Of a DNA stretch of 7,206 bases, positions 1-6,499 are shown piece by piece. This stretch comes from Selenomonadaceae bacterium UBA3796 (GTDB lineage: Bacteria; Bacillota; Negativicutes; Selenomonadales; Selenomonadaceae). Both the position numbers and the translations under genes were made by a program. A model generated the notes under the pieces. That model made no database searches, was not told where the DNA came from, and worked only from the letters and a program-made list of their open reading frames with translations. The stretch covers positions 1 to 7,206 of the forward strand of contig DFES01000201.1 in the NCBI GenBank assembly GCA_002369175.1, read 5' to 3'. Within the stretch, counting starts at the first letter, position 1, and each line of letters starts with the position of its first letter.

Positions 1-1883
1 AAGTGGTTTCCAACTATGCTACGGATTTTGCCAAGGAACAGAGCCAGGAGGGAATGGAAAGCGAAACGGAAATCCGGGCTGCCATCCTTGGCTATGAGGC
101 CAGAATGGTGCAGGCGGATATCGCCTATCTTTCCGCTGAACTGACGGATATGCTCAGTTTTCCCAATCGATATGTGGCACAAACATTACCCAATGCCAAT
201 GAGGAAGCAGTTCCGGCAGGAACTGCTTATATCCATTTCAGTACGGAACTGCAGAGCCGGATAGAGGACGAGGGGCTGTCCCCGGAACTGGAGCAGGAAA
301 TGGCTGCGCTGTCCAACATATCGGTTATTATGAACACCCTGCGGCAGTATTATAAATGTATTTGTGTGGGTTCAAAACATGGGTATCTCATTCGTCTGGA
401 TGCGGCGATTCGTGGAGGTGACGGTTACGCCTTGCCTCAGGAGCCCTTGCAGCCGGACTACGATGCCCGGCAGCGATACTGGTACCAGCTGGGGGAAAAG
501 GCTGCAGAGCCTGTGTTCACACAGGTTTATACGGGCAATCATGGGGAGCCGGTGATTTCTTGTGTTATGCCCTATTACGATGGCCAGGGGCAGGTGGCGG
601 GTGTTGTGGTGGCGGATTGTGACCCCGACACCTTTCTGCCCGAGGAAGCTGCGGGCATCACCCGCAGCTTTGTGCTGGGAGCCAAGGGAGAGCTGCTCCT
701 TTCCACGTTGCCTCAGGAGATGCTGCCGGCGGATGATCGGGGAAAGAGCCTGCAGGAAAGCCACTTGCCAAGCCTGGCCTTTGCCGCTCGGTGCATGGTG
801 CAGAGCCGCATCGGTTCCCGCAAGGTGTATCTGGCGGGGGAGGATTATTACCTGTCCTATGCTCCGGTGCCCAAATTGGGCTGGAGTGTAGGTACATTGC
901 TGGATGACAGGAAAGTGGCAGAATCCGCTGAGCGGGCGCGGCTGCACATGACCGGACAGATGGATTCCTTCCGCAGCTCCTTTGCGCAGTTGTTTCTGTA
1001 TTTTGCCGCCGTGGCGGCTCTCATCCTGCTGGCAGTCTTTGCGCTGGTGTCCTGGGGCAGCAATCGTGCGGCGGAGCATTTCTGTCGTCCTCTGCGCGAG
1101 CTGGTGGAAGCTACTGCAGAGATTGCCAAGGGGAATTTCTCCCACAGGATCGATGCACACACCGGAGATGAACTGGAGCACCTGGCTCTGTGCATGGGAG
1201 ACATGACCCGGAAATTGTCCCGCTATGAGCAGGAAATTGCCCATACGGCTCAGGAAACATCCCGAATCGAAACAGAACTGGAGGTAGCGTCCCATATCCA
1301 GACCAGCCTTTTGCCCTCGCCCCTGCCGTTCCGTCGGGAATATCAGATGGCAGCGGCCATGTACCCTGCCCGGGAAGTGGGCGGCGACTTCTACGATTTT
1401 TACTATGTAGCAGGGGACAGGCTTGTACAGGCAAATATCCTTGTGGAAGGCGGAAAAATCTTTATTTCTCGAGAAAACAGGAAGGAGCGGATGCGCGGGT
1501 GGAAAGTCAATGAAGGATGGAGCGGAGGAAGTATTCTGGGAGGAGTGCGGCCAAAAGCTTCGCGGAAAGCTTTCAGTGGGGCTTGCAGAGTACCGCCAAA
1601 AGTTTCCGTGGAGAGGGATCCGCCCGGTGGCAAGGCCGCATTATCCGTACTTTGGCCATGCGGTGCTGGAGCAGGCGATTGCCGCTCTTTTGTCGGGTGC
1701 AAATCTTCTTTTGACGGGGCCGAAGGCAACGGGGAAGAATGTACTGGCAGAGAATCTTGCCATGATGTTCGGGCGTCCGGAGTGGAACATTTCCTTCCAC
1801 ATCAATACGGATGCGTCCTCTCTTATCGGCATGGATACCTTTTCTCAGGGGGAGGTGCGGTTTCGCCCCGGCCCTGTGCATGA
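1..1883 (+). CDS. dCache-HAMP sensor with truncated SpoIIE/PP2C phosphatase domain (5' partial, 3' broken)
   Basis: The reading frame is open from the left edge, so the start and the expected first membrane segment lie upstream; the GTG at position 3 has no visible ribosome binding site. Counting that codon as residue 1, residues 1-325 look like an extracytoplasmic double-Cache sensor, with the typical motif YDARQRYWY at 153-161. Residues 330-350 are a hydrophobic membrane segment, 353-405 a HAMP domain (RPLREL, then GDELEHL), and 406-435 a helical linker ending in IQTSLLP. A SpoIIE-type PP2C domain then begins, with the metal-binding EVGGDFYD at 458-465. Intact proteins of this type sense a ligand outside the cell and dephosphorylate an anti-sigma-factor antagonist inside. 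Here family resemblance stops near residue 475 (position 1427). The remaining 151 residues show no phosphatase motifs, and those from position 1510 on are the MoxR gene read in the wrong phase. Phosphatase activity is probably lost. Sensor identity is firm; whether the break is biological is not. Confidence 0.75.
   Translation, partial: VVSNYATDFAKEQSQEGMESETEIRAAILGYEARMVQADIAYLSAELTDMLSFPNRYVAQTLPNANEEAVPAGTAYIHFSTELQSRIEDEGLSPELEQEMAALSNISVIMNTLRQYYKCICVGSKHGYLIRLDAAIRGGDGYALPQEPLQPDYDARQRYWYQLGEKAAEPVFTQVYTGNHGEPVISCVMPYYDGQGQVAGVVVADCDPDTFLPEEAAGITRSFVLGAKGELLLSTLPQEMLPADDRGKSLQESHLPSLAFAARCMVQSRIGSRKVYLAGEDYYLSYAPVPKLGWSVGTLLDDRKVAESAERARLHMTGQMDSFRSSFAQLFLYFAAVAALILLAVFALVSWGSNRAAEHFCRPLRELVEATAEIAKGNFSHRIDAHTGDELEHLALCMGDMTRKLSRYEQEIAHTAQETSRIETELEVASHIQTSLLPSPLPFRREYQMAAAMYPAREVGGDFYDFYYVAGDRLVQANILVEGGKIFISRENRKERMRGWKVNEGWSGGSILGGVRPKASRKAFSGACRVPPKVSVERDPPGGKAALSVLWPCGAGAGDCRSFVGCKSSFDGAEGNGEECTGRESCHDVRASGVEHFLPHQYGCVLSYRHGYLFSGGGAVSPRPCA
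1428..1509 (+). other. Junction between broken phosphatase gene and MoxR leader
   Basis: About 82 nt separate the last recognisable SpoIIE codon from the MoxR start. None of the three plus frames continues the expected phosphatase sequence here (an ADVSGKG-like motif should follow), so a single frameshift does not explain the loss; a deletion, a recombination or an assembly join does. The stretch includes a purine-rich GGAGCGG at 1484-1490 and GGGTGG at 1497-1502; only the latter is correctly spaced for the ATG at 1510. A TTGTGG (1441-1446) and TATTTC (1463-1468), 16 nt apart, could be a weak promoter for the downstream operon, but this is speculative. Confidence 0.45.
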
Positions 1884-2439
1884 GTGCGTCACCCAGGGCG
1901 GTTTCTGTATTCTGGATGAAATCAATATGGCGCGCAATGAGGCCATGGCGGTGCTGCATTCTTTGCTGGATCACCGCCGCATGCTGGACGTTCCGGGATA
2001 TGAGCGCATCTCAGTGCACCCGGCGGCGCGGTTCATTGCTACGATGAATTACGGATATGCAGGAACAAGGGAACTCAATGAAGCGCTTCTTTCCCGTTTC
2101 GTTGTGCTGCAGCTGCCGGAGCTTTCCGAGGAGCATTTGCTGAAACTTCTTTCTTACGAATTTCCGGCAATGAAAGATGGTGCCGCTTCCATGTTTGCGG
2201 GACTTTTTCGGGATTTGCAGCAGAAATGTGAGCATCGGGAGATTTCCGGAAAGGCGGTGGATCTTCGCGGGCTTCTGGATGCCCTGCGGCTGATACAACT
2301 CGGACTTGCCGTGCGTCCCGCGATTGCCATGGGAATTTCAAACAAATGCCAGGACGGAGAGGAGCGCGCAATGGTCGAGGATGCCGTAGATTTGAGGATA
2401 CCGAAGGACATGGATGCCACGCAGGTTTTTGCGGAGTGA
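1510..2439 (+). CDS. MoxR/CbbQ/NorQ-type AAA+ ATPase
   Basis: A protein of 309 residues, cytoplasmic and of normal length for MoxR-type ATPases. Walker A is GPKATGKN at 70-77, Walker B is ILDEIN with D136 and E137, sensor 1 is N180 in ATMNYGYAGTREL, and the arginine finger is probably R196 in LLSRF. NYGYAGTREL resembles the CbbQ/NorQ branch of the family. Members form ATP-driven rings that, with a VWA-domain partner, remodel or activate client complexes, often by helping metal or cofactor insertion. The start chosen is the ATG at 1510, with GGGTGG 7 nt upstream; a TTG at 1423 is in frame but would lie inside the upstream sensor gene. The gene is followed after 7 nt by the VWA gene, which is the usual partner arrangement. 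The client is not evident. The family call is firm; a specific NorQ or CbbQ function is not supported. Confidence 0.9.
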   Translation: MKDGAEEVFWEECGQKLRGKLSVGLAEYRQKFPWRGIRPVARPHYPYFGHAVLEQAIAALLSGANLLLTGPKATGKNVLAENLAMMFGRPEWNISFHINTDASSLIGMDTFSQGEVRFRPGPVHECVTQGGFCILDEINMARNEAMAVLHSLLDHRRMLDVPGYERISVHPAARFIATMNYGYAGTRELNEALLSRFVVLQLPELSEEHLLKLLSYEFPAMKDGAASMFAGLFRDLQQKCEHREISGKAVDLRGLLDALRLIQLGLAVRPAIAMGISNKCQDGEERAMVEDAVDLRIPKDMDATQVFAE

Positions 2440-2446
2440 GTTGTGT

Positions 2447-4129
2447 ATGGAACAGAGACGTACTGCCCGGCAGCGGCGTGCCTTGAACATGATCTGGACA
2501 GCCGCGGGGGTTTACGGATTCCAGCCGGAATTCATGGCTTTTCGCCGGGATGGCAGCCCGGATATTTATTTGAATTCCATCGTTGGTTTTGTGCACCGCC
2601 ATTATGATGCAGGGAAACTGTCGGCCTATGTGCATAGTTTCGATGCTTCCCTGTTGCGGGATCTTTTCTCAGATCTTCTCTGGCTGGGGCTTGAGCAGGC
2701 GGCCTACGAGAGGGAATCCCCATCACGTCCCGTGCTTTCGGAACTTCGACAGGAACACGCGCGAAGATGGCTGGAAGATGATGTGGATCTTTCTATGCAG
2801 CAACTCATGATGCGAAGTGAAGTTGTCCACAGCCTGAAAGGTGCAAGGTGTCGTGAAATCCTGGGGGAGGCGACAGGCTTGCGGAATCCCTGGGACAAAC
2901 GGCTTTATGAGGCGCTTCGTTTTTCCGGCTCCATGGAGACGGAGGATATCATCCGGGAAATGCAGCGCATATGGGAAACATTTTTCTTTTTCCGCTTTAC
3001 GAGCCTGGGGCGGAGAAATATCCACCTGCTTCTCGGTTCCCGTTGGACGGCGCTCCTTCGGAAATTGCTCCCCGTGCAGAAGGAGTATGAGGGGAATGTA
3101 TCCTTCCCAGTGCATCCGGTTCTGCCGGAGAAAAGCGGAGGAGCCTTCGGTGAAGGGGAGGGCGCTTTTCCCGATGGGGGAAGGTGCAAGCGGGAGCAGG
3201 AACTGCAGGAGATGTTCGGCCCGCTTCTCTTCAGCCGTCCCTGCATGGAGCGGCTGGAGCAGGAACTTTGCAGGGAGGTTCATGGAGGCACTCATCTTTG
3301 GTTTTCTTCGGGAAAGGGAGATCCTAAGCCCGGGAACCTGGAATGGTACAGGGAACACAAAGCCCAGTACCGGACAGGCATTCGAAGGCTCAGGGATCAT
3401 CTGAGGAGCTGTCTTGCGGTCTATCGGCAGCCCCTGGAGCTCTCTTCCCGGCAAGGCATGCTCCAACCGGGGGCGGTGTGGCGGGCGCTGCATTTACGGG
3501 ATACGAGGGTGTTCTCTGCCTGGGAGGAATCCTCTTATGGAAATATCTCCCTTCTTCTGTTGCTGGATGCCTCTTCTTCCCGCGAGGGACAGCAGGAGAT
3601 CCTTGCCTGCCAGGCGTATGCCATCGCTGAAGGGGTCCGCCAGGCGGGGCTTTCCGTTGCGGTGGCGTCATTTTGCAGCCTGTACGGATACACGATCCTG
3701 CAGAGAATGAAGGACTTTTCAGATGAGGATGCGGGGGGCGTTTTTCGCTATACTGCGCGGGGATGGAACAGGGACGGTCTGGCTCTGCGCGCTGTGCCGG
3801 AACTTTTCCGGGGCATCGGAGGCAGGCGGCTGTTGGTTGTGCTGACAGATGCATACCCCAGTGATGAGGCGGACATTCCGGCGAGAGGCATTCATCTCTC
3901 CCGGAAGTATTTCCAGGAGCCGGCTGTTGAGGATACGGCGAAGGCGGTGCGGGAGCTTCGACGGCAGGGCATCCGTGTGACTGCCGTTGTGAACAGTGTG
4001 TTCTCCGATGGCATGGTCGAGGATTATGCCAGGCGCATCTACGGGCAGAGCTGCTCACGCATCGCGGAGATATCCCGGATGGCAGATGTGGTAGGAAGAC
4101 TTTTGGAGAAGGAGATTCGAGAGGGATAA
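2447..4129 (+). CDS. VWA-domain protein of NorD/CbbO type (MoxR partner)
   Basis: A protein of 560 residues with no signal peptide or membrane segment. The N-terminal two thirds are mostly helical and arginine-rich, without a domain I can name. Residues about 226-245 form a glycine- and charge-rich linker. The C-terminal part, from about 365, is a von Willebrand factor A domain with a full MIDAS: DASSS at 374-378, the NRDG segment at 441-444 typical of NorD/CbbO proteins, and TD at 467-468. This metal site usually grips an acidic residue of the client while the MoxR ring does ATP-driven work. The start is the ATG at 2447 rather than the in-frame ATG at 2414, because GGAGTGAG (2433-2440) precedes it at a suitable distance and only 7 nt then separate it from the MoxR stop. 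Annotation pipelines may call it nitric oxide reductase activation protein, but no nor genes are present. Confidence 0.88.
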   Translation: MEQRRTARQRRALNMIWTAAGVYGFQPEFMAFRRDGSPDIYLNSIVGFVHRHYDAGKLSAYVHSFDASLLRDLFSDLLWLGLEQAAYERESPSRPVLSELRQEHARRWLEDDVDLSMQQLMMRSEVVHSLKGARCREILGEATGLRNPWDKRLYEALRFSGSMETEDIIREMQRIWETFFFFRFTSLGRRNIHLLLGSRWTALLRKLLPVQKEYEGNVSFPVHPVLPEKSGGAFGEGEGAFPDGGRCKREQELQEMFGPLLFSRPCMERLEQELCREVHGGTHLWFSSGKGDPKPGNLEWYREHKAQYRTGIRRLRDHLRSCLAVYRQPLELSSRQGMLQPGAVWRALHLRDTRVFSAWEESSYGNISLLLLLDASSSREGQQEILACQAYAIAEGVRQAGLSVAVASFCSLYGYTILQRMKDFSDEDAGGVFRYTARGWNRDGLALRAVPELFRGIGGRRLLVVLTDAYPSDEADIPARGIHLSRKYFQEPAVEDTAKAVRELRRQGIRVTAVVNSVFSDGMVEDYARRIYGQSCSRIAEISRMADVVGRLLEKEIREG

Positions 4130-4138
4130 CAGGAATGC

Positions 4139-4145
4139 GGAGGGG
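4139..4145 (+). promoter_or_regulatory. Strong ribosome binding site deciding the ROK start
   Basis: GGAGGGG lies 7 nt before the ATG at 4153. It sits inside the reading frame that would open at the ATG at 4135, so that upstream ATG is unlikely to be the start. Confidence 0.75.
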
Positions 4146-4152
4146 TTGTGTT

Positions 4153-5049
4153 ATGAAATATTATGTATGCATTGATATAGGGGGAACCTTTCTCAAGCAT
4201 GGTTTGGCGGATGGACAGGGAAATCTTTTGGAAAAGGGCTCTGTTCCAACAGAGGCAAAGAAAAAGGGGATAGCCGGCTTATTGGGGAAACTGCAGGAGC
4301 TCGTGGAGGCATACCGTGCTTCCTATGAAGTGGCGGGGGTTGCCATTGCCTCTCCGGGCATTGTGGATGCAGAGAAGGGGGAAATTGTTTTTGCGGGAAA
4401 TAATTTTCCGGGCTATACGGGGACGCGGCTCAAGGAGGAAGTAGAGAAGCGGTGCGGGATTCCCTGTGAGGTGGAAAATGATGTAAATGCCGTCGGGCTT
4501 GGCGAGACATGGCTTGGCGCGGGAAAGGGAGCGGAATCCATCGTCTGCGTGGCTGTGGGAACGGGAATCGGCGGTTGTGTGCTCCTAGGGGGCAAACTCC
4601 TTCATGGTGCGGCAAATTGTGCAGGGGAAATCGGATTCCTGTCCATGGGGGATGGGGCAACGCTGGAGGAAAGCAGCTCCACTGCAAGTTTGATTCGCGA
4701 ATTGGCGGAGAAGCGCGGAGTTGAGGCGGAGACCCTCGACGGGGAACGGATTTTTGCCGATGCCAAGGAAGGAAAGCAGGATGCAGCAGAGGCCATTGAG
4801 GGAATGGTACAGCGTCTTGCCATCGGCCTTGCCAATGTCTGCTGTCTCCTGAATCCCCAGCGCATCATAATGGGCGGAGGCATTATGGCACAGGAAGCTT
4901 ATCTGCGTCCCCGCCTGGAGGAAGCACTGAGGAGGTCTCTGGTTATCGTGCCCATCCGCGAATCAACAGAGCTGGTCTTTGCAAAGCTCGGCAATGATGC
5001 GGCGATGCTTGGGGCACTGCGGCATTTCCTGCAAAGGCGGGGGAAATGA
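4153..5049 (+). CDS. ROK-family sugar kinase lacking the zinc motif
   Basis: A cytosolic protein of 298 residues, usual for ROK kinases, which transfer phosphate from ATP to a sugar hydroxyl. The phosphate loop is DIGGT at 8-12, the catalytic aspartate is D110 in ENDVN, and the glycine-rich VGTGIGG spans 135-141. AGEIGF at 157-162 carries E159, which should contact the sugar. The histidine that normally follows this motif is F162, and the usual cysteine cluster is absent, so no structural zinc is expected. Such zinc-less ROK proteins include beta-glucoside, fructose and amino-sugar kinases, so glucokinase should not be assumed. The start is the ATG at 4153, because GGAGGGG is 7 nt upstream. 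Only 23 nt separate it from the VWA stop, suggesting cotranscription with the MoxR-VWA pair. A role with nagA in amino-sugar use is possible but inferred. Confidence 0.88.
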   Translation: MKYYVCIDIGGTFLKHGLADGQGNLLEKGSVPTEAKKKGIAGLLGKLQELVEAYRASYEVAGVAIASPGIVDAEKGEIVFAGNNFPGYTGTRLKEEVEKRCGIPCEVENDVNAVGLGETWLGAGKGAESIVCVAVGTGIGGCVLLGGKLLHGAANCAGEIGFLSMGDGATLEESSSTASLIRELAEKRGVEAETLDGERIFADAKEGKQDAAEAIEGMVQRLAIGLANVCCLLNPQRIIMGGGIMAQEAYLRPRLEEALRRSLVIVPIRESTELVFAKLGNDAAMLGALRHFLQRRGK

Positions 5050-5051
5050 AA

Positions 5052-5082
5052 AGAAGGGCTGCCGGAAACGGGCAGCCCTTCT
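5052..5082 (-). terminator. Intrinsic terminator of clpX between convergent genes
   Basis: A perfect 12-bp GC-rich stem (5052-5063 with 5071-5082) closes a 7-nt loop. Read on the minus strand, it begins 8 nt after the clpX stop codon and is followed by TTTCATTT, an acceptable U-rich tail. On the plus strand the stem follows the ROK stop by 2 nt but has no T-run after it, so it may block or only weaken transcription from the MoxR-VWA-ROK side. Confidence 0.85.
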
Positions 5083-5090
5083 GAAAGTGC

Positions 5091-6374
5091 TCAAACATCC
5101 TCGATGACAGGAGCTGCACCTTCTTCGATGCATTCTTTGGTGATGATGACCTTGCGGGGTTTGTCGGATCTTGGGATCTCGAACATGACATCCAGCATGG
5201 TATCCTCAATGATGCCCTTGAGGGAGCGGGCACCGGTCTTTCGTTCAATGGCTTTTTTCGCCACAGCACGGAGTGCGTCTTCCTGAAATTCCAGCTGGAC
5301 ATTGTCCATGGAGAGGAGCTTTTCGTATTGCTTGACGGGAGCATTCTTCGGCTCGGTGAGTATGCGGAGAAGGGCATCTTCATCAAGTGTTTCCAGTGTG
5401 CAGATGACGGGAAGCCGCCCGATGATTTCCGGGATGATGCCGTACTCCATGAGATCCTCCGGGCGAACCTTGTGGATGAGCTCATCGTATTTCGGTTTTT
5501 CATCCTCTCCCTGCACCTCTGCTCCGAATCCAATGCTGGAGTCGGCTTTCTTGAGCCGCTTGGAGATCTCCTTGTCAATGCCCACAAAAGCGCCTCCCAC
5601 GATGAAGAGGACGTTCTTCGTATCCACTTTGATGGTGGGAGCTTCGGGATGCTTGCGCTGGCCGCGGGCAGTGAATTCCACTACGCTGCCTTCCAGCATT
5701 TTGAGGAGCGCCTGCTGGACGCCTTCATGGCCGGGATCTGCTGTGATGGAATTGTTGGCACCGGATTTCCTGGCAATCTTGTCGAATTCATCCAGGTAGA
5801 TGATCCCGTGCTCTGCTTTGGCAATGTCCTTATCGGCAGCATAGTAGAGATTGCGCACGGCTACTTCCACATCGGCTCCCACAAATCCGGCTTCTGTGAG
5901 GCTTGAGGCATCCGTGACGGCAAAGGGAACATCCAGGAGCCTTGAAAGATGGGAGAGAAGGGCGGTTTTTCCGCAACCGGAAGGCCCCAGCATGATGACG
6001 TTGGATTTCTCGATATCCGTTTCATCCGCATGCTCCGACCCGTATTTCATGCGCTTGTAATGGTTGTAGACTGCTACGGCGAGGATTTTCTTCGCGCGAT
6101 CCTGCTTGATGATGTATTCGTCCAGATACTCCTTGATGATATGGGGTTTGTTCTTGGAGAGAATGTCATCCAACTGGTCGGCGAAGTCCCTTTTTTCCAC
6201 TTCAGCATTGGCGGCATCGTGTTCTTCAAGGATGCGGTTGATTTCCTTGACACAGCTTTTGCATATGGAAAAGCCCGTGCCAGGGTCGTAAATCGGCATA
6301 TCGTACTGATCCTGCACCGTAATGATTTTTTTGCAGAAACTGCAGCGAAGCTTCGTGGGGTTTTGGTTTGGCAT
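5091..6374 (-). CDS. clpX: ClpX-type AAA+ unfoldase, divergent stand-alone copy
   Basis: A protein of 427 residues, normal ClpX length. The N-terminal zinc domain has C11, C14, C38 and C41. The AAA+ module has Walker A GPSGCGKT (130-137), Walker B IIYLDEFDK with D195 and E196, the RKH pore loop (240-242), the ClpP-docking IGF loop (281-283) and sensor 2 GAR near the C-terminus. ClpX unfolds tagged proteins and feeds them to ClpP; the intact IGF loop suggests it still docks. Departures from the consensus I know: pore loop 1 is GFVG (163-166) instead of GYVG, pore loop 2 reads DPGHEGVQQ where DVSGEGVQQ is usual, and the gap between the two cysteine pairs is about 23 residues rather than about 18. 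The start has AAGGA 8 nt upstream on the minus strand. clpP, tig and lon are not adjacent; the neighbours are the ROK kinase and nagA. It could be a second ClpX paralogue rather than the housekeeping one. Confidence 0.93.
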   Translation of the reverse strand: MPNQNPTKLRCSFCKKIITVQDQYDMPIYDPGTGFSICKSCVKEINRILEEHDAANAEVEKRDFADQLDDILSKNKPHIIKEYLDEYIIKQDRAKKILAVAVYNHYKRMKYGSEHADETDIEKSNVIMLGPSGCGKTALLSHLSRLLDVPFAVTDASSLTEAGFVGADVEVAVRNLYYAADKDIAKAEHGIIYLDEFDKIARKSGANNSITADPGHEGVQQALLKMLEGSVVEFTARGQRKHPEAPTIKVDTKNVLFIVGGAFVGIDKEISKRLKKADSSIGFGAEVQGEDEKPKYDELIHKVRPEDLMEYGIIPEIIGRLPVICTLETLDEDALLRILTEPKNAPVKQYEKLLSMDNVQLEFQEDALRAVAKKAIERKTGARSLKGIIEDTMLDVMFEIPRSDKPRKVIITKECIEEGAAPVIEDV

Positions 6375-6429
6375 AACGCTCGTCCTTTCCTGTTCATGGT
6401 TCTTTTGGTGTTACTATTCGACACGGGGA

Positions 6430-6468
6430 GCCGATGTCCTTCTTTCCCGTCAAAAGAAGGACATCGGC
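6430..6468. repeat. Perfect 16-bp inverted repeat between clpX and nagA
   Basis: Positions 6430-6445 (GCCGATGTCCTTCTTT) pair exactly with 6453-6468 around a 7-nt spacer, CCCGTCA. It lies in the 125-nt divergent intergenic region, 56 nt upstream of the clpX start and 31 nt before the nagA start. Neither strand has a T-run after it, so it does not look like a terminator. It could be an operator for a dimeric regulator of either gene, a 5' leader hairpin of the nagA mRNA, or a copy of a dispersed palindromic element. The structure is certain; its role is not known. Confidence 0.7.
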
Positions 6469-6499
6469 GGAAGGTAGTTTGAGAGAAAAGAGGCAAAAT

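Noticed and set aside
372..1295. Long open frame on the minus strand, 307 codons
   Set aside because: It is antisense to the sensor gene, whose plus frame has clear dCache, TM and HAMP sequence. The minus translation has no recognisable domain.
2414..2446. Upstream ATG for the VWA gene
   Set aside because: It would overlap the MoxR gene, and the ATG at 2447 has a well-placed ribosome binding site and leaves a short 7-nt gap.
3390..4058. Minus-strand open frame of 222 codons
   Set aside because: Antisense to the VWA domain; proline- and cysteine-rich composition typical of a GC-rich shadow.
1510..4129. norQ-norD or cbbQ-cbbO assignment
   Set aside because: The motifs show only the family; no nitric oxide reductase or Rubisco genes are in the window, so a specific symbol is not supported.
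4135..4152. Upstream ATG for the ROK kinase
   Set aside because: The strong GGAGGGG lies after it, and the ROK phosphate loop fits a start at 4153.
5328..5906. Plus-strand open frame of 192 codons inside clpX
   Set aside because: It lies opposite the conserved AAA+ core of ClpX and resembles no family.
6430..6468. Intrinsic terminator
   Set aside because: No T-run follows the stem on either strand, and it lies upstream of both flanking genes.
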